Part shown: positions 28,983 to 34,707 of the stretch, in pieces
How the letters are laid out: every line of letters begins with the position of its first letter
Numbering within the stretch: the first letter of the stretch is position 1
NCBI GenBank assembly: GCA_023390775.1
Contig: JAEWCF010000045.1
Span: forward strand, 1 to 34,707
Reading direction: 5' to 3'
DNA: 34,707 nt
DNA from: Bacteroidota bacterium
GTDB lineage: Bacteria; Bacteroidota; Bacteroidia; Flavobacteriales; Flavobacteriaceae
Translations under genes and position numbers: made by a program
The notes under the pieces: model-generated
Databases searched by the model: none
Seen by the model: the letters and a program-made list of their open reading frames with translations, nothing else
Told to the model about the DNA's origin: nothing

Positions 28983-29047
28983 TTTACCTAATTTTTCGGC
29001 TGATGGTTTCATCAGGAAGGCGGTAATGTTCAAGTTTAGGTAAACTT
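28983..29047. promoter_or_regulatory. Candidate operator pair upstream of the gal operon
   Basis: AAGTTTA-GG-TAAACTT (29032-29047) is a perfect 16-bp palindrome. Its core TTAGGTAAA (29036-29044) is repeated inverted as TTTACCTAA at 28983-28991. The centres are 53 bases apart, about five helical turns. Location between galM and a divergent gene suggests a repressor site; the regulator is unknown. Confidence 0.4.
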
Positions 29048-29087
29048 TAACCCGCAAGGACCGTTTTTATCGGAACGCGGATTTTTG

Positions 29088-29095
29088 TATTTTTA
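29088..29095 (+). promoter_or_regulatory. -7 box of the beta-barrel / regulator / CopA cluster
   Basis: TATTTTTA, one mismatch from TAnnTTTG, 14 bases before the ATG at 29110. No -33 element is clear. Confidence 0.35.
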
Positions 29096-29109
29096 ACCCA
29101 AAACCTGTC

Positions 29110-29802
29110 ATGCGCCGCTCGCTGCTCTTTTTCATCCTTTTATTCTCCGGTCTCGTGCATGCACAGGAAAATCCGCCGGATTTCACGGCGCTGGATTCAC
29201 TCTATCGCGAGGACCAGTTTTACTTTGGGCTAACCTACAACGTCCTGCAGCAACGGCCTGAAGAGGTGCGCCAAAATAAGTTCTCCCTTGGGTTGAGCCT
29301 CGGCTTTCTTCGCGACATGCCCTTAAACGAAAAACGTACGTTCGCCATCGCGGCAGGCCTCGGTTATTCGCTCAACAACTTCAACCACAACCTTCAGATC
29401 GCGCGCATCGGCACAAACGAACCCACTTACGGGCTCATCGGTACCGATGTTGACTATGACAAGAACAAGATGATCCTGCATTATGTGGATCTTCCCGTCG
29501 AAATCCGTTGGCGTACCTCGACCATGCAGAGCCATAAATTCTGGCGGGTCTACACGGGATTCAAGGTCAGTTACCTGTTTTTTGACAACTACAAATTCAG
29601 TGGCGCGGGCGGCGATTATTCCATTGACGGCAACGGCGATTTGAACAAATTCCAATATGGCGCGTATCTGTCGGCAGGCTACAATACCTGGAACGCCCAT
29701 GTCTACTATGGCCTGAATCCCCTTTTTAAATCGGCGGAAATTGAAGGAAACGACATTCGGATGAAGACGCTCAATATTGGGCTGATGTTCTACATTTTAT
29801 GA
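29110..29802 (+). CDS. Outer membrane beta-barrel protein (PorT-like)
   Basis: A 230-residue exported protein. The signal peptide MRRSLLFFILLFSGLVHAQ is followed by alternating aromatic and polar strands (QFYFGLTYNVLQQ, KFSLGLSLGF, AIAAGLGYSLNN, QYGAYLSAGYNTW, AHVYYGLNPLF), ending in the hydrophobic strand TLNIGLMFYIL with a terminal aliphatic/aromatic pattern typical of outer-membrane barrels. It fits the Bacteroidetes 'porin family / PorT' group (outer membrane beta-barrel domain 2). It is not clearly the T9SS PorT itself. Its stop codon overlaps the ATG of the metal-responsive regulator (ATGA), an unusual coupling suggesting a shared role, perhaps in metal passage or envelope stress. Confidence 0.8.
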   Translation: MRRSLLFFILLFSGLVHAQENPPDFTALDSLYREDQFYFGLTYNVLQQRPEEVRQNKFSLGLSLGFLRDMPLNEKRTFAIAAGLGYSLNNFNHNLQIARIGTNEPTYGLIGTDVDYDKNKMILHYVDLPVEIRWRTSTMQSHKFWRVYTGFKVSYLFFDNYKFSGAGGDYSIDGNGDLNKFQYGAYLSAGYNTWNAHVYYGLNPLFKSAEIEGNDIRMKTLNIGLMFYIL

Positions 29803-30356
29803 GTGGCGAAAAGCTCCATGTCAAAAATATGGTTTGCGCCCGGTGCAAGATGGCTGTGAGAAATGTGCTTGAGGGTTCGGGATATCGATTGGGTTCGGTT
29901 GAACTCGGCGAGGTTGAAATGCTCTCCCCCTTCGATCCGCGGCAAATCGATGCGCTCCTGAAGCCTTTAGGATTTGAGCTGCTGGATGACAAGCGTAGCA
30001 GACTGATCGAACGTGTCAAGACGCTGATCATCGAATTGATCTACGATAAAAACAATGATCTAAGGAGCAACCTGTCGGACTATCTTGCCGATAAGACCAG
30101 GCAGGATTACGGCCAGGTTAGCCATGTTTTTTCGCAGATGGAAGGCATTACCATCGAGCAGTTCTACATCGTCCAAAAAATTGAGCGCGCCAAGGAACTT
30201 TTGGCTTACGGAGAAATGAACGTGAACGAGATCGCCGATGCCCTCAACTACAGCAGCGCTCCCCATCTTTCGCGTCAGTTCAAGAAAATCACGGGAATGA
30301 CACCCGGCGAATTCAGGAAATTGCGCCCCGTTCGCACCGGACTGGCGCCGGAATGA
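29799..30356 (+). CDS. AraC-family regulator with N-terminal metal-binding (HMA-like) domain
   Basis: A 185-residue transcription factor. Residues 1-65 resemble a heavy-metal-associated domain: KNMVCARCKMAVRNVL has the CxxC at Cys13 and Cys16, followed by beta-strands and GFELLDD. Residues about 90-180 form an AraC-type double helix-turn-helix: ITIEQFYIVQKIERAKELL, NVNEIADALNYSSAPHLSRQFKKITGMTPGEFRK. Full-length AraC proteins are usually near 280 residues with a sugar-binding domain; here a metal domain takes that place, so copper(I) or a similar thiophilic metal is the likely inducer. It overlaps the upstream beta-barrel gene by four bases and lies 69 bases upstream of copA. HMA-AraC fusions next to copper ATPases are known in Bacteroidetes. 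Confidence 0.87.
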   Translation: MSGEKLHVKNMVCARCKMAVRNVLEGSGYRLGSVELGEVEMLSPFDPRQIDALLKPLGFELLDDKRSRLIERVKTLIIELIYDKNNDLRSNLSDYLADKTRQDYGQVSHVFSQMEGITIEQFYIVQKIERAKELLAYGEMNVNEIADALNYSSAPHLSRQFKKITGMTPGEFRKLRPVRTGLAPE

Positions 30357-30425
30357 TGCAAACCTTACCGGGAAAAGTGCACGGCTGAAAGCAGGAGCCT
30401 TCCGAACTTTGCCAAAACGTAAGTC

Positions 30426-32897
30426 ATGAAACATACTTATAAAATCGCGGGCATGACGTGCTCGGGCTGTGCCGATACCGTTGCCAGGAGGTTGTCTGCA
30501 GCCAGGGGCGTCAGCCGTGCCGATGTATCGCTTCCCGACGAATCGGTGGAGGTCGAGATGACGCGCCACATCCCCATTTCCGAATTGCAAAAGGCGCTGG
30601 GCGATGGCAAATACCGAATCTACCTTCCGGGCGATATGCCTCCGCCGCTGCCCGAAAAAAAGCCCGAAACTATCCAAAAAGGCGACACCTGGTACTGCCC
30701 GATGCACTGCGAGGGCGACAAACTCTATGACAAGCCCGGAAGCTGCCCCGTTTGCGGGATGGATCTCGAGAAATCGGTGAGGCTGACGGCCACGGCAAAA
30801 CACTACACCTGCCCGATGCACCCCGAAATAGTGTCGGACGCACCGGGAAGTTGCCCCATTTGCGGGATGGACCTCGTCGCTAGCGAAGCCGAGGAACAGG
30901 ACGATGGCGCATACAAAAAATTGTTGCGCCGGCTTATCGTTTCGACTGTTTTGACCCTTCCGGTTTTTGTGCTTTCCATGTACGACATGGTTTTTCCGGG
31001 GACCCTTTCGGGATCGATTGGCATGGAAACCGCGAATTGGATCCAATTGCTGCTGACTGCTGCGGTGGTTTGGCTCAACCGCACCTATTTTGAACGCGGT
31101 TGGAACTCGGTTAGGAACAAGCGCTTGAATATGTATACGCTTATCGCACTGGGAACGGGCGTAGCGTTTCTTTTTAGCCTTGCGGGTATGGTGTGGCCGC
31201 AGATTTTCCCCGAAGAATTCCGCCATCACGGAAGCGTTCACGTCTACTTTGAATCGGTGGCGGTGATCCTGACGCTCGTGCTTTTGGGACAGGTCCTCGA
31301 GGCGAGGGCGCATTCGCAGACGAGTTCGGCGATACGGTCGCTATTGGATTTGGTTCCGGCAACGGCCACGGTCATCGAAGGTGAAACCGAGCGCAAGGTT
31401 GCCGTAATCGATGTCATGAAGGGAAATTTGCTGCGCGTAAGGCCGGGCGAGAAAATCCCCGTGGACGGAATCATCACCGAAGGGCACGCAACCGTGGACC
31501 AATCGATGATTACGGGCGAACCGGTTCCTGTTGAACTGGGCGTGGGCGGCAAAGTCATCGGCGGAACCATCAACAACGCCAGCTCTTTTGTGATGCAGGC
31601 CGAGAAAGTGGGCAGCGAGACCATGCTATCGCGAATCATCCACATGGTCAACGACGCGAGCCGATCGCGCGCCCCGATCCAGAATTTGGCCGATCGCATT
31701 TCGGGGTACTTTGTCCCGATTGTGATCGGGATTTCAGTCTTGACTTTTATTGCCTGGATCATCTTTGGCGGCGAGGACCGGATGGTCATGGCGATGGTGA
31801 ACGCGATCTCGGTGTTGATCATCGCGTGCCCCTGCGCCTTGGGATTGGCGACGCCGATGTCGGTGATGGTAGGCGTCGGGCGCGGCGCGCAGGCCGGAAT
31901 ATTGATCCGCAATGCCGAAGCGCTGGAGAAATTGGGCAAGGTCGACACATTGATTGTTGACAAAACGGGAACCCTCACATTGGGTAAACCATCCATGGAA
32001 AAGATTCACGTTATAGATGGTTTTGATGAAAATGAAGTGTTGAAATTGATTGCGTCCATCAATCGGCAGAGCGAGCACCCGCTGGCAAAAGCGGTCGTTG
32101 ATTTTGCGTCCGAAAGAATGGGCGAAATCCCAAATCCGACAGTATTCAAATCGCTGACCGGAATGGGCGTGGCCGGCACATCCGGCGGCAGGAAAGTGAT
32201 TTTGGGCAATGCGAAAAGCCTTGCGCACTTCAAGATCGAAATTCCGCAGGAACTTGACGACGCGGCGACAAAATCGAAGGCCGAGGGAAAAACGGTTTCC
32301 TATATCGCCATCGATGGACGCGCCGCGGGATTCATCTCGATTACCGATGAATTGCGGCCGACGACGCACGAGGCCATCCGCGAACTGAAGCGGTCCGGTA
32401 TCGAAACGGTCATGCTCACGGGCGACAACCCGCAGGCGGCGGCCTTCGTGGCCGAGAAGCTGGGAATTTCCTTCGAGGCCGAAATGCTTCCCGAAGGCAA
32501 ACGCGACAAAATCGCCGAACTGCAAAAAAGCGGCAAAATAGGGGCGATGGCGGGCGACGGGATCAACGACGCGCCGGCTTTGGCCCTGGCCGATGTTGGC
32601 ATCGCGATGGGCACCGGAACCGACGTGGCGATCGAGAGCGCCGGGATTACATTGGTCAAGGGCGACCTCAACGGAATCGGGCGTGCGTTCAGGCTGAGCC
32701 GGAAGGTCATGGCGAACATAAAACAAAACTTGTTCTTCGCCTTTGTCTATAACATCATCGGGATCCCCATAGCGGCGGGAATCCTCTACCCGATCACGGG
32801 AACGTTGCTTTCGCCGATGATCGCGGGGGCGGCGATGAGCGTGAGTTCGGTTTCGGTGATCGTGAATTCCCTTAGGTTGAGGGGAGTTGAATTGTAA
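30426..32897 (+). CDS. copA: Copper-exporting P1B-type ATPase
   Basis: An 823-residue P-type ATPase. Residues 1-70 are an HMA domain with GMTCSGCA (Cys12, Cys15). Two heavy-metal-binding YHS-like domains follow: YCPMHCEG...CPVCGMDL (about 88-113) and YTCPMHPE...CPICGMDL (about 125-150). Eight membrane segments are visible. The ion path carries CPC (ACPCALGLATP, near 468-470); DKTGTLT holds the phosphorylated Asp512; the ATP-binding domain has SEHPLAKA; GDGINDAP lies near 710. The CPC plus HMA and YN/MSS-type residues in the last helices (VYNIIGIP, MSVSSVSV) indicate Cu(I) specificity. It expels copper from the cytoplasm and is probably controlled by the HMA-AraC regulator just upstream. Confidence 0.94.
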   Translation: MKHTYKIAGMTCSGCADTVARRLSAARGVSRADVSLPDESVEVEMTRHIPISELQKALGDGKYRIYLPGDMPPPLPEKKPETIQKGDTWYCPMHCEGDKLYDKPGSCPVCGMDLEKSVRLTATAKHYTCPMHPEIVSDAPGSCPICGMDLVASEAEEQDDGAYKKLLRRLIVSTVLTLPVFVLSMYDMVFPGTLSGSIGMETANWIQLLLTAAVVWLNRTYFERGWNSVRNKRLNMYTLIALGTGVAFLFSLAGMVWPQIFPEEFRHHGSVHVYFESVAVILTLVLLGQVLEARAHSQTSSAIRSLLDLVPATATVIEGETERKVAVIDVMKGNLLRVRPGEKIPVDGIITEGHATVDQSMITGEPVPVELGVGGKVIGGTINNASSFVMQAEKVGSETMLSRIIHMVNDASRSRAPIQNLADRISGYFVPIVIGISVLTFIAWIIFGGEDRMVMAMVNAISVLIIACPCALGLATPMSVMVGVGRGAQAGILIRNAEALEKLGKVDTLIVDKTGTLTLGKPSMEKIHVIDGFDENEVLKLIASINRQSEHPLAKAVVDFASERMGEIPNPTVFKSLTGMGVAGTSGGRKVILGNAKSLAHFKIEIPQELDDAATKSKAEGKTVSYIAIDGRAAGFISITDELRPTTHEAIRELKRSGIETVMLTGDNPQAAAFVAEKLGISFEAEMLPEGKRDKIAELQKSGKIGAMAGDGINDAPALALADVGIAMGTGTDVAIESAGITLVKGDLNGIGRAFRLSRKVMANIKQNLFFAFVYNIIGIPIAAGILYPITGTLLSPMIAGAAMSVSSVSVIVNSLRLRGVEL

Positions 32898-32904
32898 GCG
32901 CGTT

Positions 32905-32992
32905 AGGGATGGAAGCGGCGGCTTTTGCCGGGGAGACCTCAAAGGTCTGCGAGACCTTTGAGGTCTGGCAAAACCACAGCGGACAGCCCGGC
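32905..32992 (+). repeat. Dispersed hairpin element, family H1 copy 3 (long perfect stem)
   Basis: AGGGATGGAAGCGGC, then TTTTGCC (32923-32929), AGACCTCAAAGGTCT (32934-32948), loop GCG, AGACCTTTGAGGTCT (32952-32966), GGCAAAA (32967-32973), then AGCGGACAGCCCGGC. The stem is 22 bp with one GGGG bulge. It lies eight bases after the copA stop codon and may also end that transcript. Confidence 0.8.
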
Positions 32993-33052
32993 GGCGCGCA
33001 AAATCATGCGTGAGAATCGATTGTCGATGCGCCGCAACGCCCAAAAAATTCC

Positions 33053-33084
33053 AAAAAAAAAAGCCCCTCAAAAAGAGGAGCTTT
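33053..33084 (-). terminator. Terminator after tRNA-Leu(TAG)
   Basis: Minus strand AAAGCTCCTC/GAGGGGCTTT stem with one wobble and a TTTTT loop, followed by a long T-run. Nearly the same as the terminators after tRNA-Leu(CAA). Confidence 0.85.
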
Positions 33085-33085
33085 G

Positions 33086-33167
33086 TGCGGGTAATAGGAC
33101 TCGAACCTACACACCGTGAGGCACCAGATCCTAAGTCTGGCGTGTCTACCAATTTCACCATACCCGC
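33086..33167 (-). tRNA. tRNA-Leu (TAG)
   Basis: An 82-nt class II tRNA. Acceptor GCGGGTA pairs with TACCCGC perfectly; anticodon stem CCAGA/TCTGG encloses loop CTTAGGA, anticodon TAG; D arm AATTGGTAGACAC; variable arm TGCCTCACGGTGT; T arm GTAGG-TTCGAGT-CCTAT. Discriminator A. CCA is not encoded. Confidence 0.95.
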
Positions 33168-33194
33168 ATGTGCCGTTGCCGACAAATGTGGGTG

Positions 33195-33202
33195 CAAATA
33201 TA
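33195..33202 (-). promoter_or_regulatory. -7 box of tRNA-Leu(TAG)
   Basis: TATATTTG on the minus strand, exact match, followed by CACCCACA, identical to the bases after the tRNA-Leu(CAA) box. Confidence 0.7.
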
Positions 33203-33259
33203 CGCATGATTTGAAATATCGCGGCATTTTTCTAAAAAATTTAATCGCGCGATTTTGTG

Positions 33260-33267
33260 TATTTTTG
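33260..33267 (+). promoter_or_regulatory. -7 box of the M20 dipeptidase gene
   Basis: TATTTTTG, exact TAnnTTTG match, 16 bases before the ATG at 33284. Confidence 0.6.
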
Positions 33268-33283
33268 AGCCAAAACCAATCCA

Positions 33284-34672
33284 ATGGACTCCATAAAATC
33301 ATATGTCGCGCAGCACCGCGAGCGTTTTATTGACGAACTTGTTGAACTGCTGAAGATTCCGTCGGTGAGCGCCGACCCCGCATATTCCCAGGATGTAATC
33401 GATATGGCCGATGCGGTCAAGGCGAGCCTCGAGAAGGCGGGCTGCGATAAGGTGGAAATCTGCGACACACCCGGCTACCCGATCGTGTACGGCGAGAAAA
33501 TGATCGATCCCAGCCTGCCCACCGTACTGGTTTACGGCCATTACGATGTCCAACCGCCCGACCCGATGGATTTGTGGACCTCGCCGCCGTTTGAGCCGGT
33601 GATCAAGAAAACCGACATCCATCCCGAAGGCGCGATCTTCGCCCGCGGCGCCTGCGATGACAAGGGCCAGGTTTATATGCACGTAAAGGCACTCGAATTT
33701 ATGGTGCAAACAAATAACCTTCCCTGCAACGTGAAGTTCATGATCGAGGGCGAGGAAGAAGTGGGAAGCAAGAGCCTGGGCTGGTTTGTGGAGCGCAACC
33801 AGGAGAAGTTAAGGAATGATGTGATCCTCATTTCGGATACGGGGATGATATCCAATACGCAACCGTCCATTACGACCGGACTTCGCGGGTTGAGTTATGT
33901 TGAAGTTGAAGTGACCGGTCCGAACCGCGATCTGCACTCGGGGCTTTACGGAGGTGCCGTGGCCAATCCGATCAATGTGCTGGCCAAGATGATCGCCTCG
34001 ATGCACGACGAGAACAACCGCATCACGATCCCCGGGTTTTACGATAAGGTTGTGGAACTTTCGGCCGAAGAACGCGCCGAGATGGCGAAGGCGCCGTTCG
34101 ATCTGGAGAAATACAAGATGGCGCTCGACCTGAACGATGTTTACGGCGAAAAAGGCTATGTGACCAACGAACGCAACTCCATCCGCCCGACGCTCGACGT
34201 GAACGGCATCTGGGGCGGCTATACCGGCGAAGGTGCCAAGACCGTCATCGCGAGCAAGGCTTTCGCCAAGATCTCGATGCGCCTCGTACCCAACCAGGAT
34301 TGGGAAGAAATCACCGAACTGTTCACCAAACATTTTGAAAGCATCGCGCCCGCAGGCGTGACCGTCAAGGTGAAACCGCACCACGGCGGCCAGGGTTATG
34401 TGACACCGATCGATTCAATTGGTTACCGCGCAGCCAACAAGGCCTACACCGAAACCTTTGGCGTTCCGGCGATCCCGGTGCGCTCCGGCGGCAGCATCCC
34501 GATCGTCGCGCTGTTTGAAAAAGAACTCAAGAGCAAGACGATCCTGATGGGCTTCGGGCTCGACAGCGACGCGATCCATTCGCCCAACGAGCATTTCGGG
34601 ATCTTCAATTATTTGAAAGGGATTGAGACGATTCCGTTGTTTTATAAGTATTTTACGGAGATGTCGCGGTAG
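33284..34672 (+). CDS. M20 family dipeptidase
   Basis: A 462-residue cytoplasmic metallopeptidase. The zinc ligands and catalytic acids are in order: VYGHYDVQPPDP (His85 and Asp87 region), ARGACDDKGQ with the bridging Asp near residue 125, IEGEEEVGS with the Glu-Glu pair near residue 155, LISDTGM and DAIHSPNE near residue 437. The dimerisation domain contains RGLSYVEVEVTGPNRDLHSGLYGG. This fits the dipeptidase / carnosinase-like M20 group (M20A/F), which cleaves dipeptides; the exact substrate is unknown. The protein has normal length and no signal peptide. The gene has its own promoter box and is followed by a short tandem repeat. Confidence 0.93.
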   Translation: MDSIKSYVAQHRERFIDELVELLKIPSVSADPAYSQDVIDMADAVKASLEKAGCDKVEICDTPGYPIVYGEKMIDPSLPTVLVYGHYDVQPPDPMDLWTSPPFEPVIKKTDIHPEGAIFARGACDDKGQVYMHVKALEFMVQTNNLPCNVKFMIEGEEEVGSKSLGWFVERNQEKLRNDVILISDTGMISNTQPSITTGLRGLSYVEVEVTGPNRDLHSGLYGGAVANPINVLAKMIASMHDENNRITIPGFYDKVVELSAEERAEMAKAPFDLEKYKMALDLNDVYGEKGYVTNERNSIRPTLDVNGIWGGYTGEGAKTVIASKAFAKISMRLVPNQDWEEITELFTKHFESIAPAGVTVKVKPHHGGQGYVTPIDSIGYRAANKAYTETFGVPAIPVRSGGSIPIVALFEKELKSKTILMGFGLDSDAIHSPNEHFGIFNYLKGIETIPLFYKYFTEMSR

Positions 34673-34707
34673 TGGCTGGTGGTTAGTGGCTAGTGGTTAG
34701 TGGCTAG
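34673..34707 (+). repeat. Short tandem repeat after the dipeptidase gene
   Basis: The last 35 bases consist of alternating TGGTTAG and TGGCTAG units and continue past the window edge. No gene is visible. Confidence 0.7.

Noticed and set aside
29110..29802. The beta-barrel protein as the T9SS component PorT/SprT
   Set aside because: It belongs to the broad PorT-like barrel group, but I could not see PorT-specific features and the neighbours are copper genes.
30357..30425. Possible riboswitch or copper operator between the regulator gene and copA
   Set aside because: Only 69 bases; I see no strong palindrome or promoter box, so nothing is claimed.
30060..31313. 417-residue minus-strand frame over the regulator and copA
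   Set aside because: Antisense to two well-supported genes, low-complexity His/Arg content and no domain.

Overview
The window looks like a chromosomal segment from a Flavobacteriaceae bacterium (Flavobacterium-like, but with GC near one half by eye). Reasons: many promoters match the Bacteroidetes sigma consensus (TTTG about 19 nt before TAnnTTTG); starts lack clear Shine-Dalgarno sequences; there is a type IX secretion cargo with a C-terminal sorting domain; DnaE carries an N-terminal proofreading exonuclease; S16 has a long acidic tail. Most genes are housekeeping. The unusual content is between the genes.

Layout. 1-2.8 kb: tail of an unidentified gene, trmN6, a repeat-filled gap, and a minus-strand rpsP-rimM operon. 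3.2-4.3 kb: a small lipoprotein and a glycine-rich RRM RNA-binding protein. 4.4-9.0 kb: dnaE (1496 aa). 9.06-9.8 kb: about four tandem copies of a 195-bp unit. 9.9-13.3 kb: trxA, a DUF58 protein, tRNA-Asp, a zinc-ribbon methyltransferase and a secreted HExxH protease. 13.4-16.7 kb: a T9SS cargo protein, a DUF456 membrane protein and a TonB-C-like lipoprotein. 16.7-18.8 kb: a glycosyltransferase/flippase-like pair. 18.8-21.7 kb: ruvC, hemW, a cyclase-family protein, an HPF-like protein. 21.7-22.9 kb: repeats, then tRNA-Leu(CAA) followed by tandem tRNA-end/terminator units. 23-24.8 kb: prs and rplY. 24.9-25.7 kb: two opposed mosaic repeats. 25.7-29 kb: a galM-galK-galT operon. 29.1-32.9 kb: an outer-membrane beta-barrel protein, an HMA-AraC regulator and a copper-type P1B ATPase. 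33-34.7 kb: tRNA-Leu(TAG) and an M20 dipeptidase.

How genes work together. galM, galK and galT form a Leloir galactose operon with a palindromic operator candidate upstream. The beta-barrel protein, the metal-sensing regulator and CopA probably form a copper homeostasis unit. rpsP-rimM, prs, rplY, the tRNAs and HPF serve translation. Several of the strongest -7 boxes, all at translation-related genes or prs, are followed by a C-rich stretch not seen at the other promoters.

The most interesting signal is a set of dispersed intergenic repeats built from short hairpin modules. Homologous modules at different places keep flanks and pairing but change both arms together. This compensatory variation implies selection or copying that preserves secondary structure. 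One such hairpin is interrupted by a 52-bp element that itself resembles another hairpin family in the window, and one 118-bp block occurs in both orientations. I found no protein here that would mobilise these elements.
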